A stretch of 64,000 nucleotides of DNA, taken from contig CAKRJH010000006.1 in NCBI GenBank assembly GCA_934351255.1, positions 1-64,000 on the forward strand, given 5' to 3'. The DNA comes from an uncultured Lachnospiraceae bacterium. Lineage in GTDB: Bacteria; Bacillota; Clostridia; Lachnospirales; Lachnospiraceae. The position numbers and the translations under genes are program-made. The notes under the pieces were generated by a model. The model did not search any database and was not told the origin of the DNA. It saw only the letters and a list, made by a program, of their open reading frames with translations. This document shows, piece after piece, positions 45,031 through 53,793 of the stretch. How positions within the stretch are numbered: position 1 is the stretch's first letter; the number at the start of each line of letters is the position of its first letter.

Positions 45031-45721
45031 TCTATTGACGTGTCAGAACGTGACCAAAAAATATGGCGGGAAAGTGGCACTGACCGATGTCAGTCTCACA
45101 TTGGAGGCCGGACATATCTACGGACTTCTTGGGCCCAATGGAAGCGGTAAGACGACATTGATCAAACTGATCAACGGACTGCTTACCCCGACACAGGGAC
45201 AGATCCTGGTACAGGGAGAGCCGATCGGGCCTGCCAGCAAGGCGGTGATTTCCTATCTGCCGGATCACACATATCTCAACGGCTGGATGAAGGTCCGCGA
45301 CATTATCCGTTTCTTTGAGGATTTTTACCCGGATTTCTCAGCAGACCGTGCGTATGAGATGTTGAAAAGTCTGGATATCAATGCCGGTGACAAGCTCAAG
45401 ACGATGTCCAAGGGAACCAAAGAAAAGGTGCAGCTGATCCTGGTGATGAGCCGGAAGGCCAAATTGTATGTGCTGGATGAGCCGATCGCCGGAGTGGATC
45501 CTGCGGCCAGAGATTACATTATGAACACGATCCTGACCAACTACGATCCGGAGGCTTCGATCCTGATCTCGACCCATCTGATCTCTGATATTGAGAATAT
45601 TCTGGACCGGGTGATCTTCCTGCAAAATGGTCAGATCACTGTACAGGATTCTGTGGAAAATATCCGGGAACAGCGGGGAATGTCTGTAGACCAGTACTTC
45701 CGTGAAACGTTCCGTTATTGA
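45023..45721 (+). CDS. ABC transporter ATP-binding protein
   Basis: 232 residues. Walker A GPNGSGKTT, the family's SKGTKEKVQL in place of a full LSGGQ signature, and Walker B LYVLDEPIAGVDP are present. The weak signature is common in YtrB/BcrA-like exporters. It forms a unit with the GntR gene before and the permease after; the stop codon overlaps ATG 45721 in the next frame. Confidence 0.9.
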   Translation: MNNLLTCQNVTKKYGGKVALTDVSLTLEAGHIYGLLGPNGSGKTTLIKLINGLLTPTQGQILVQGEPIGPASKAVISYLPDHTYLNGWMKVRDIIRFFEDFYPDFSADRAYEMLKSLDINAGDKLKTMSKGTKEKVQLILVMSRKAKLYVLDEPIAGVDPAARDYIMNTILTNYDPEASILISTHLISDIENILDRVIFLQNGQITVQDSVENIREQRGMSVDQYFRETFRY

Positions 45722-45741
45722 TGGAGAGGAGAGTGAAAAAT

Positions 45742-46545
45742 ATGTTTGGAACTTTGATGAAACATGAGTGGAAATCATCCTGGAGGGTGCTGGGACTGAT
45801 CAATATTATCTTTGTGGCAGCGACCCTGTTTGGCTGTGTATTTCTGGGACTGGATGTGAAATTTTCCAATCCGGATATCAAGAGCTATGTAAATACGATC
45901 CTGTTGACTATGTATATTCTGATGTTTGTGGCACTGATGCTGATCGGCACGCTGTATTTTGTGGTTCACTTTTATAAGAATGTGTACAGCAGTGAGGGTT
46001 ATCTGACGCATACTCTGCCAGTGACGTATTTGCAGATCCTGAATTCCAGAATCCTGATCAGTCTGATCTGGATGTTTATCACATCAGTGGTAGGTCTGTT
46101 GTCTGTGGCAGCACTGATCTTTGCCTATGGCAGGGAGCAGGTGATCGGGCCATTCCATGAGGCACTTTCTCTGATTTCCAGGTATCACGCCGGAGGTGTG
46201 GTTGCGTGCTTCCTGCTGCTGTTATTTGTATCTACATTACAGAAAATGCTGTCCTATTATTTCTGTATTTCGCTGGGACAGTTGTCCAACCGCAACAAGG
46301 TGGGCTGGAGTATCGTGGCGTTTGTGGTGCTCAGTGTGATCACCAGTGTGGCTACCCAGGTGACGACCCTCGCGTTTGGATTGACAGCAGACCATGGCAG
46401 TATCTTTGGCTGGATGAATGGTATGAGTGTGCAGGGAGTTGCCTGTACAACGATGCTGATCGGAAGCGGACTGCTTCTGGTAACCTGTGTGATCTTCTAT
46501 GCGGTATGCGCATATATCATGAAGAAAAAGATCAATCTGGAATAA
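45742..46545 (+). CDS. ABC transporter permease
   Basis: 267 residues with six membrane helices and no other domain, typical of ABC-2 type exporter permeases paired with YtrA/YtrB-like partners. ATG 45742 has GGAGAGGAGAG upstream; an earlier ATG at 45721 overlaps the ATPase stop. Probably antibiotic- or envelope-stress linked, by context. Confidence 0.8.
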   Translation: MFGTLMKHEWKSSWRVLGLINIIFVAATLFGCVFLGLDVKFSNPDIKSYVNTILLTMYILMFVALMLIGTLYFVVHFYKNVYSSEGYLTHTLPVTYLQILNSRILISLIWMFITSVVGLLSVAALIFAYGREQVIGPFHEALSLISRYHAGGVVACFLLLLFVSTLQKMLSYYFCISLGQLSNRNKVGWSIVAFVVLSVITSVATQVTTLAFGLTADHGSIFGWMNGMSVQGVACTTMLIGSGLLLVTCVIFYAVCAYIMKKKINLE

Positions 46546-46638
46546 GAGACTCAGGGGTGGTATGCAGACTGCGGTACTGGCGTGGCGTCATGCCGTAGGT
46601 GCTGCGGAATAACCGGGAGAAATAGGCATTGTTGGCGA
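46532..46638 (-). pseudogene. C-terminal remnant of an AraC-family regulator
   Basis: The minus strand encodes about 35 residues with the second-HTH signature of AraC proteins (NNAYFSRLFRSTYGMTPRQYR) down to a TGA at 46532. Everything upstream is missing: at 46639 the sequence turns into a terminator hairpin. The stop lies inside the end of the permease gene. A leftover of a deleted regulator. Confidence 0.75.
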
Positions 46639-46681
46639 GGAGACGGTTTTGAGAAAACAACTCAAAACCGTCTCCGTTTTT
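46639..46681 (+). terminator. Intrinsic terminator after the GntR/ABC operon
   Basis: Perfect 15-bp stem GGAGACGGTTTTGAG with its complement (46639-46653, 46661-46675), followed by GTTTTT. Confidence 0.92.
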
Positions 46682-46755
46682 ACGTTTTATGGTATAATAT
46701 GTGCGCGAAGGAGAAAGTGAATATAGCCATCAAAATCCAAACAGGAGGAACACTT

Positions 46756-48372
46756 ATGCAACGGAAAAATCCATCCGTGACGGTGATCGGTCTGGGCGGC
46801 GTGGGCGGTTATGTGGGCGCTCTGCTGGCAGATCATTACGATCACGTGACCTTTGTGATACGGGGAGACCGGGCGGAACGTGTGTCGAAGCAGGGCCTTT
46901 GTCTGCACAGTGACCACCGGGGAGAGCGGATCGTGCGGCCGGAGCGCGTCGTGCCATCGGCAGAAGAACTGGAGCCCCAGGACTATGTGTTTGTCTGTGT
47001 GAAAAATTACAGCCTGGAAGATGTCTGCAGGACGCTCGGTCATGCAGTGGACGACCATACCGTGGTGATCCCTGTGATGAACGGTGTGGATCCCGGCCGG
47101 AGACTTGAGGAGTATCTGAATCTCTACACCGGCTGCAGCCCGGTCGTGCTGGACAGCCTGATCTACATCGTCAGCTTTCTGGATGAGGAGGGAGCGGTTA
47201 GGCAGCAGGGAGATTTCGCGACGATCTATCTGGGGAGTGCCAGACAGGAGGCGAGGTATCAGCAGGAGGCAAAGAGAGCCGTGGAACTGCTGCAGGGTGC
47301 AGAACTTGACTGTCATTTTGCAGAGGATATTTTGGCGGAGATCTGGAAAAAATATATGTTGAACTGTGCGTACAATGTGGCGACAGCGGCATATGACTGT
47401 CCGATCGGCCCGCTGCGTGCGGACGCGGAGAGAAGCGCGCAGTATGAGGCTCTGGTATGGGAGGCATTTGCGGTGGCCAAAGCACAGGGAGCCCATGTTA
47501 AGCGGGAGGACGCCGAACATATTATCTGGCGTTTTTACCACGATCACGCGGAGGATGCCTCCAGTTCCCTGCAGCGTGACGTGATGGCGTGCAGACCCAA
47601 TGAACTGGAGACCTTCTCGGGATATCTGGTACGCGAGGCAAAGAGGCTCGGAGTAGACGCGCCGGTGTCTGAAATGATGTACCGGAAACTGAAGATTGTC
47701 ACCCGGATCCGCGAGAGCCTGATGAAGCTGCAGGACGAGAAATATCAGAAATTTCATGCAAGGCTGATTCCGAATATTGCCCCGCAGAGTGTGATCGGTG
47801 TGCGTGTGCCGGTGCTCCGACAGTTTGCAAAGGAAGTGAGAGACTGGGAAGACGTGTCCGTATTTTTGGACAGTGTGCCACATCTGTATTACGATGAGAA
47901 TCTTCTTCATGTGCTCCTGATCTGTGGGATCAAAGACTATGACGAATGCATGGGACGTCTCTGCACATTCCTGCCTTACATGGACAACTGGGCGCTGACC
48001 GATGCGGTCAGACCGGCCTGTTTCAAAAAGAATCTTCCGGCACTGGAGAAGAAATGTCTCGAATGGATCCGGTCTGACAGGGAGTATACGATCCGTCAGG
48101 GCGTGGTTCTGCTGATGACGTATTTTCTGGACGATGCGTTCCGGCCGGAGCAGATGGAGCAGGTGGCGCAGATCCGCAGCGAGGACTATTATGCCCGCAT
48201 GGCGGTGGCCTGGTATTTTGCTACGGCACTGGCCAGACAGCGTGAGACGGCGCTGCCATATCTGGAACAGTGCAGACTGGATGAATGGACTCATAGAAAG
48301 ACCATTCAGAAAGCCAGAGAGAGCTTCCGGGTGGATGAGTCATTAAAAGAGCATCTGAGGATGCTGCGATAG
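46756..48372 (+). CDS. PanE-AlkD fusion: ketopantoate reductase plus DNA alkylation repair domain
   Basis: 538 residues in one unbroken frame. Residues 1-310 are a ketopantoate-reductase-like protein: NADP motif GLGGVGGYVGA (about 11-21), VCVKNY, and the C-terminal catalytic segment with KYMLNCAYNVATA. It would reduce 2-dehydropantoate to pantoate for coenzyme A synthesis, or act on a related substrate. Residues about 315-538 are an AlkD-like HEAT-repeat DNA glycosylase: GVRVPVLRQFAKEV, the DNWALTD motif, and AWYFATALAR. That fold releases alkylated bases. No frameshift or internal stop separates them. ATG 46756 has AGGAGG seven bases upstream. Function of the joint protein is unknown. Confidence 0.88.
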   Translation: MQRKNPSVTVIGLGGVGGYVGALLADHYDHVTFVIRGDRAERVSKQGLCLHSDHRGERIVRPERVVPSAEELEPQDYVFVCVKNYSLEDVCRTLGHAVDDHTVVIPVMNGVDPGRRLEEYLNLYTGCSPVVLDSLIYIVSFLDEEGAVRQQGDFATIYLGSARQEARYQQEAKRAVELLQGAELDCHFAEDILAEIWKKYMLNCAYNVATAAYDCPIGPLRADAERSAQYEALVWEAFAVAKAQGAHVKREDAEHIIWRFYHDHAEDASSSLQRDVMACRPNELETFSGYLVREAKRLGVDAPVSEMMYRKLKIVTRIRESLMKLQDEKYQKFHARLIPNIAPQSVIGVRVPVLRQFAKEVRDWEDVSVFLDSVPHLYYDENLLHVLLICGIKDYDECMGRLCTFLPYMDNWALTDAVRPACFKKNLPALEKKCLEWIRSDREYTIRQGVVLLMTYFLDDAFRPEQMEQVAQIRSEDYYARMAVAWYFATALARQRETALPYLEQCRLDEWTHRKTIQKARESFRVDESLKEHLRMLR

Positions 48373-48385
48373 AAAGGATGCAGAA

Positions 48386-49819
48386 ATGAAAGTAAAGAAA
48401 AGTTGTTTTCTGGAACAGAAAAAACCGTGGCTGAAGGAACTGTTAGACGAGCTGTTAAAGCAGTATCCCTATGCGTCCATCCTGGCGGTGGACTGTGAGT
48501 CGACCAATTATCAGGTGGGCAAGATGACCACCAGCATGACGCAGAGTGCACTTCTGGCCAACCGGGGATTTGTCATAAAGGCCTATGACGGGACAGCATA
48601 TGCCGAGTATTCCTTCAATGACCTGACTCCGGAGAAGATTCCCCAGATCCTGCAGGAACTCCAAGAGAGTGCCTTTGATCTGAAAGGTGCGGCCGGGGAG
48701 CAGCAGATCGGTGAATATGGGATGCTGGAAGATGAACCCTGTGTGTTCTCGCAGAGTACGGAGTATGAGAACGCACCGGAGGATCTGGGAGATGAAAGGA
48801 TCCTGGCGGAACTGACGAAGATCAAGGATGCCGGACTGGCGGTGGATGACAGGATCATCAACTGCAACCTGAACTTCAGCTATCAGAAATACAGCAAATT
48901 ATTCCTGTCCCGAAATCGGGACATGGAGCAGAATGTCATGTGGACGAACGGTGGCATGAGCATCAGTGTCAAAAAGGGGCAGGAGGTCAAATTCTCCTAT
49001 CAGGGATTTTCCAATCTGGGAGGAGTGGAACTGCTGGATTCCATGATGGCGGCAGTGGACGATGTGGCCCGCAATGCCCTGGATCTGCTGGAGGCAGAGC
49101 CGATGGTCCCTGGAGAATATGACTGCATCTGTACGCCGGGCGTGACCGGTATGATCGCGCATGAGGCGTTCGGACATGGCGTGGAGATGGACATGTTTGT
49201 CAAGGATCGTGCACTGGCACAGTCCTATGTAGGCAGACAGGTGGCATCCCCTCTTGTGACGATGCATGACGGAGCCGGAGCCGGGGCACATCCGGAGACG
49301 GCCACATATTTCTTTGATGATGAGGGTGTTCTGTCCACAGACACTGTTATTATCAGGGACGGAATCCTGCAGACCGGGATCAGTGACGCACAGTCTGCCA
49401 TGAAACTTGGTACCAGACCGACCGGCAACGGACGCAGGGAAAGCTACCGGCGCAAGGCCTATACCCGTATGACGAACACGTATTTTGAGGCGGGTACGGA
49501 TTCGGTGGAAGATATGATCGCATCGATCTCCTATGGTTTCCTGCTGGACAATGCGATGAGTGGCATGGAGGATCCGAAGAACTGGGGCATCCAGATGATG
49601 GTCAATATCGCCAGAGAGATCCGCGATGGAAAGCTGACCGGCAAGGTATTCTCGCCGGTGGTACTGACCGGGTATGTTCCGGATCTGTTAAAGTCCATTA
49701 CCATGATGTCGGACAAGGAGGAACTTTGCGGTTCCGGTTTTTGCGGCAAGGGCTATAAGGAATGGGTGAAGGTTTCCGATGGAGGCCCGTATATCAAGGC
49801 GAAGATCCGGCTGGGCTGA
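48386..49819 (+). CDS. tldD: TldD metalloprotease subunit
   Basis: 477 residues. The zinc motif HEAFGH (HExxxH, H259 and H264) in GMIAHEAFGHGVEMD is diagnostic for TldD. With TldE it forms a heterodimer that degrades or processes small unfolded peptides, such as leader peptides of modified natural products. TldE follows with an ATG overlapping the stop (TGATG). No modified-peptide genes are seen nearby, so a housekeeping role is likely. Confidence 0.92.
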   Translation: MKVKKSCFLEQKKPWLKELLDELLKQYPYASILAVDCESTNYQVGKMTTSMTQSALLANRGFVIKAYDGTAYAEYSFNDLTPEKIPQILQELQESAFDLKGAAGEQQIGEYGMLEDEPCVFSQSTEYENAPEDLGDERILAELTKIKDAGLAVDDRIINCNLNFSYQKYSKLFLSRNRDMEQNVMWTNGGMSISVKKGQEVKFSYQGFSNLGGVELLDSMMAAVDDVARNALDLLEAEPMVPGEYDCICTPGVTGMIAHEAFGHGVEMDMFVKDRALAQSYVGRQVASPLVTMHDGAGAGAHPETATYFFDDEGVLSTDTVIIRDGILQTGISDAQSAMKLGTRPTGNGRRESYRRKAYTRMTNTYFEAGTDSVEDMIASISYGFLLDNAMSGMEDPKNWGIQMMVNIAREIRDGKLTGKVFSPVVLTGYVPDLLKSITMMSDKEELCGSGFCGKGYKEWVKVSDGGPYIKAKIRLG

Positions 49820-51126
49820 TGAGTGTATGTGACTTTGTGAAAGGAATGGAAAGCAGTATGACAGACAGAATCATAGAATTATTACAGGAAGAAGGCATTG
49901 AAAACTATCTGGTCATGACACAGCATATGGATAGTTATGAATTGTTCTTCATCCGCAAAAATATCGATATGCGCCGCAGTGAGGCGCTGGACATGACAGA
50001 GGTGACGGTGTACCGCGAATTTGACAGGGAGGGAACCCATTGTCTGGGCAATGCAAGTTTTCATGTGGAACCGTCTTACGATGAGCAGGAGATCCGTGCA
50101 CAGATCCGGAAGGCATATATGGCAGCGCAGTTTGTACCCAATCCGTATTATGAACTGGCACCGGCAGTCTGCGACAAAGGGCATGTCAGTGAGGGGGAAG
50201 ATGCGAAAGAACTGCTCGGGCGTGTGACGCAGGCATTGTTTGCACAGGATTGTGAGAAGGATGTCTTCCTGAATTCTGCGGAGATCTTTGTGGAAAAGAT
50301 CCGCACCCGTGTGGTCAATTCACGCGGTGTCGATGTGGCATTTACCAAAGACATGGTGCAGGGAGAGTTTGTAGCGCAGTGTAAGAGCCCACAGGATGTG
50401 GAGACCTATCAGGACTTTGCGTATGATGTCTTCCGTCCGGAAGCATTGCAGAAAGTGGTGCGACAGACCCTTCAGATCACCAGAGACCGTGCGCAGGCCA
50501 ACCATGCGCCGAAAGCGGGAGTCTACGATGTGATCCTGTCAGATCAGTATGCGGCCACATTGTTTGACTATTATAAGGAGCGCAGCAGTGGTTCCTATGT
50601 CTATATGGGATATTCCGATTTCAGACAGGGGGAGGATATTCAGGGAGAACCGGTACAGGGAGACCGCCTGAACCTGTCCTTTGTGGCGACGGATCCCTAC
50701 AGCCCGGAGGGACTGCCGATGAAGGATCTGCCGATGGTGAAGGACGGAGTGCTGCAGAATCTGCATGCGCCGTGCCGGTTTGCGTCCTATCTGGATGTGA
50801 AGGCAACCGGAATGTACCAGAAGATCTCCTGTGACTGCGGGGAGATGGCGTTTGAACAGATGCGTCAGAAGCCGGGACTGTATGTCGTGAATTTCTCCGA
50901 TTTCCAGATGGACAGTCTGGGCGGTTATTTTGGCGGAGAGATCCGCCTGGCTTATCTCAATGACGGAGAGACGATCACGCCGGTGACCGGAGGCTCTGTC
51001 AACGGAAGTATTATGGAGGCGCAGAAGGACTTCATCTTTTCCAGGGAAAAACAAAACAGCACCACCTTTGAAGGGCCAAAGGCAGTGCTGCTTCATCAGA
51101 TCCGCGTAGCGGGTGCACAGGATTAG
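49819..51126 (+). CDS. tldE: TldE/PmbA partner subunit
   Basis: 435 residues. It shares the TldD fold but lacks the HExxxH motif, as TldE/PmbA subunits do; the C-terminal region has GGYFGGEIRLAYL and GGSVNGSIMEA. It would pair with the upstream TldD. The coupled ATG at 49819 is used; ATG 49858 with AAGGA before it would give a start closer to other members. Confidence 0.88.
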   Translation: MSVCDFVKGMESSMTDRIIELLQEEGIENYLVMTQHMDSYELFFIRKNIDMRRSEALDMTEVTVYREFDREGTHCLGNASFHVEPSYDEQEIRAQIRKAYMAAQFVPNPYYELAPAVCDKGHVSEGEDAKELLGRVTQALFAQDCEKDVFLNSAEIFVEKIRTRVVNSRGVDVAFTKDMVQGEFVAQCKSPQDVETYQDFAYDVFRPEALQKVVRQTLQITRDRAQANHAPKAGVYDVILSDQYAATLFDYYKERSSGSYVYMGYSDFRQGEDIQGEPVQGDRLNLSFVATDPYSPEGLPMKDLPMVKDGVLQNLHAPCRFASYLDVKATGMYQKISCDCGEMAFEQMRQKPGLYVVNFSDFQMDSLGGYFGGEIRLAYLNDGETITPVTGGSVNGSIMEAQKDFIFSREKQNSTTFEGPKAVLLHQIRVAGAQD

Positions 51127-51728
51127 CGGGGCTGATCCGGAATCTCCAATATGTATTTTTCAAAGGCATTGATCACCATGGTATCCTGATATCTCTGGGT
51201 GCGTTTCTGGCGGAAGTTATAGCTCATGTGCACATGGCCATGGACGAAATACTTCGGCCGGAAGCGGTCCAGCAGTGTATAGAATGAGGAGAATCCTCTG
51301 TGGGGGATATCCTCGGCGTCGCCCAGACCGGCGGCGGGCGCGTGGGTTACCAGGATATCAATGCCTTTTCTGCGCAGAATCTGCGGGAACAGAGCCAGGA
51401 TGCGGAATTTCATCTCGCGCTCCGTATACTGGTAGCGGCTCTGGTTGTAGCGCCGGCAGCCGCCCAGACCGGCGATGCGAAGCCCCTGATAGACATAGAC
51501 GCGGTCATCAATGCAGGTGCATCCTGTCGGTGGGTTTTCGTCGTAGTTTCCATCGTGGTTGCCGTGTACATACAGTACCGGCGCCTTGGTGAATGTGGCC
51601 AGAAACGAAAGATATTCGGCTTTCAGATCACCGCAGGAAATGATCAGATCGATGCCGTCCAGTTTTTCTTTATTGAAGTAATCCCAGAGGGATTTGGACT
51701 CTTCATCGGACAATAATAAAATCTTCAT
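51123..51728 (-). CDS. Calcineurin-like metallophosphoesterase
   Basis: 201 residues. The dinuclear metal motifs are visible: SCGDLKAEYL, HGNHDGNYD, THAP and GHVHM. It may hydrolyse phosphoesters such as cyclic nucleotides or nucleotide derivatives; substrate unknown. The start overlaps the stop of the BMP-type gene upstream on the same strand (ATGA), so both come from one message. It overlaps the tldE end by four bases tail to tail. Confidence 0.88.
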   Translation of the reverse strand: MKILLLSDEESKSLWDYFNKEKLDGIDLIISCGDLKAEYLSFLATFTKAPVLYVHGNHDGNYDENPPTGCTCIDDRVYVYQGLRIAGLGGCRRYNQSRYQYTEREMKFRILALFPQILRRKGIDILVTHAPAAGLGDAEDIPHRGFSSFYTLLDRFRPKYFVHGHVHMSYNFRQKRTQRYQDTMVINAFEKYILEIPDQPR

Positions 51729-53647
51729 AATATGGATGTCTCGCCTTTCTCTGACGTCTGGGCCAGTCCGCGCAGGGCAACCAGTTCCTGTGCGTGTGGG
51801 GTGAGCTGATCCATGGTAGGAATGTGGCCGATGATATTGTCGGCAAGCCAGTCCATGGTCATGATCTCCTCCGGCATCATCGGGTGTCCCGCTTCGGCGC
51901 GAAGTGTTCCCTCCTGATCGTACATTGGTCCGTAAAATGGACTGAACGTGCCGGCTGTTATGGATTCCTGCAGGAACGTGACCAGATTGCGGGTGGCATC
52001 CGGCACGGCATTGCCGCAGATGATATCCAGCACCCCTGCGGAAAATCCCCACCAGTAGTTGACGGCGTGAGGGGCTTTGGAATCTCCGGATTTCCAGGAT
52101 CCGCTGGTGACACTGTTGATGAGTTCCTGATAGAACACGCCCCAGTGATACAGGGTGGTCGCAATGTTGTGCGGGCCGTTGGCGTGGAGGTGATACAGTC
52201 CGAATGCTTTGGTCTCCTTGTTCGGGGAGATCAGATTCTGGGAGGAGATGAAGTGGATATCGTGCTCCCGGAAATATTCTTCAAAATCATTTTCGGTCTC
52301 GGTGCACCACTGGATGTGTACCTTGCAGGCCGGATTAACTGCCTGCACACCCGTTGCAAAGGCATTGATCCCCGGGATGACTCCGTAGATCGGATAATCG
52401 GAAATGTAGCCGACATCCTTGTCCCCTGCGAGGATTCCTGCCAGGATGCCCAGAAGGAACTTGCCCTCATAGATTCTGGCAGCGTAAGTCCGGACAGAGG
52501 AGTGAGCGGAGTTCAAGGAGCAGTTCAGGATCTTGACCTGTGGATATTTGGCGGCCACTTTGATGCAGGCCGGGATAAACATCGGACAGACTGCAAAGAG
52601 GATGTCATAGCCCTCCTCGCAGAGACGTTCCATCAGTGCCTGTTCTTCCTGATCCGGCTTGGCGATAAACATGGCAGTCTGGATCGCACCCTGGAACACC
52701 TGCTCCACGTGGAGACGACCGAGCTCATGGCCGTAGATCCAGTCGGAATCCTCCGGGGCTACATCATAGAGAAAGGCAACTTTGCGCACTTTGGGAGCCG
52801 CCATTTTCTTGAACATGGAGGTCTCCGTGGCAGGTGTGAGCTGCAGTTCCACCGGCTCCGGTGTTCCGAGCACCTCGATCTCCGACCACATTTTCTCCAG
52901 TTCGGACCGGATCTGGGAGGTCAGTTTCTCGCGGGCTTCTTCATATGGATATAACGCCAGATAAAACAGCATCGCATCGTCATCGGTGATCGTGTCAAAT
53001 TTGAGGCCGCCGAGTGCCTTGTAAGCACCGTAGAAGGAGACATGAAAGGAAGAAAAATCCATCCTCTCGTCGTCGGTCCATGGATCGTCGATGGATTTGC
53101 CCACTGCCTCGCACAGTTTCACGTAGCTGCCAAGTTTTGTGAAGATCACATAATTGATCCGGGAAGAGCGGTAAAACTGCATGAACTCGTAGTAGATCTG
53201 GTTTTCAATGTCATCGGTTCTGGCGGGAACCTTGCGGATCACCTCGGCCGTGATCGTTGGACAGTTCATATATTTGAGTACACTGACCCGCTTGTTGCCT
53301 TCAATGACATAATAGCGGTTCATGTATTCGTAGACCTTGATCGGATCGCGGATCCCTTCGTTGATCTGTGCTTCCACCAGTCTGGCCCATTTGAGCGCAA
53401 ATTCCGAACCGTAGCTGTGCAGCGGCATGAAATTGGCGGCAAAGGACTGGGTCCTGCCGGCGGTGGCGGTACCGATCACCTGTTTTAACGGGATGTCAAT
53501 GATCCCGAGGTTTTCTTCACATTCTATTTTGACCTGGGACAGGATCTCGTCCAGAACAGGCAGATAGGGGTATTGTCCCCTGGAAGCATTCTGTTTGAAA
53601 CATTTGAGTCCCATTTTCTGGGCTTTCTGATACTCTTCGTATTCCAT
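51725..53647 (-). CDS. Cytoplasmic BMP/PnrA-like protein with ParB-like N-terminal part
   Basis: 640 residues, no signal peptide or membrane segment. Residues about 60-180 look like a ParB/sulfiredoxin-type domain (YVIEGNKRVSVLKYM). Residues about 285-600 form a periplasmic-binding-like domain of the BMP/PnrA family that normally binds nucleosides as a surface lipoprotein. Here it stays inside the cell, so it is more likely a sensor than a transport component. The partner phosphoesterase is translationally coupled. Confidence 0.8.
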   Translation of the reverse strand: MEYEEYQKAQKMGLKCFKQNASRGQYPYLPVLDEILSQVKIECEENLGIIDIPLKQVIGTATAGRTQSFAANFMPLHSYGSEFALKWARLVEAQINEGIRDPIKVYEYMNRYYVIEGNKRVSVLKYMNCPTITAEVIRKVPARTDDIENQIYYEFMQFYRSSRINYVIFTKLGSYVKLCEAVGKSIDDPWTDDERMDFSSFHVSFYGAYKALGGLKFDTITDDDAMLFYLALYPYEEAREKLTSQIRSELEKMWSEIEVLGTPEPVELQLTPATETSMFKKMAAPKVRKVAFLYDVAPEDSDWIYGHELGRLHVEQVFQGAIQTAMFIAKPDQEEQALMERLCEEGYDILFAVCPMFIPACIKVAAKYPQVKILNCSLNSAHSSVRTYAARIYEGKFLLGILAGILAGDKDVGYISDYPIYGVIPGINAFATGVQAVNPACKVHIQWCTETENDFEEYFREHDIHFISSQNLISPNKETKAFGLYHLHANGPHNIATTLYHWGVFYQELINSVTSGSWKSGDSKAPHAVNYWWGFSAGVLDIICGNAVPDATRNLVTFLQESITAGTFSPFYGPMYDQEGTLRAEAGHPMMPEEIMTMDWLADNIIGHIPTMDQLTPHAQELVALRGLAQTSEKGETSIL

Positions 53648-53730
53648 ATGCGAATCCTCATTTCTTATGATTATTATGTAGATCTGGTATGTAGTTACAG
53701 TGTATCACGAGGATAAGACAAAGGAAAGCA

Positions 53731-53759
53731 TTGAACAGGATTCCATCTTTTAGTATAAT
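53731..53759 (+). promoter_or_regulatory. Promoter of the amino-acid ABC operon
   Basis: TTGAAC (53731-53736) and TATAAT (53754-53759) with a 17-base spacer, 34 bases before the start codon. Confidence 0.8.
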
Positions 53760-53793
53760 CATTATGATTGTTTAGAAGAATGGAGGAAAACAA

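Noticed and set aside
46687..48294. Long open frame on the minus strand across the PanE-AlkD gene
   Set aside because: Antisense to a gene with clear family motifs; it has no ribosome site or recognisable domain and results from codon bias.
51794..52954. Long open frame on the plus strand inside the BMP-type gene
   Set aside because: Antisense shadow of a strong minus-strand gene; composition is unlike real proteins here.
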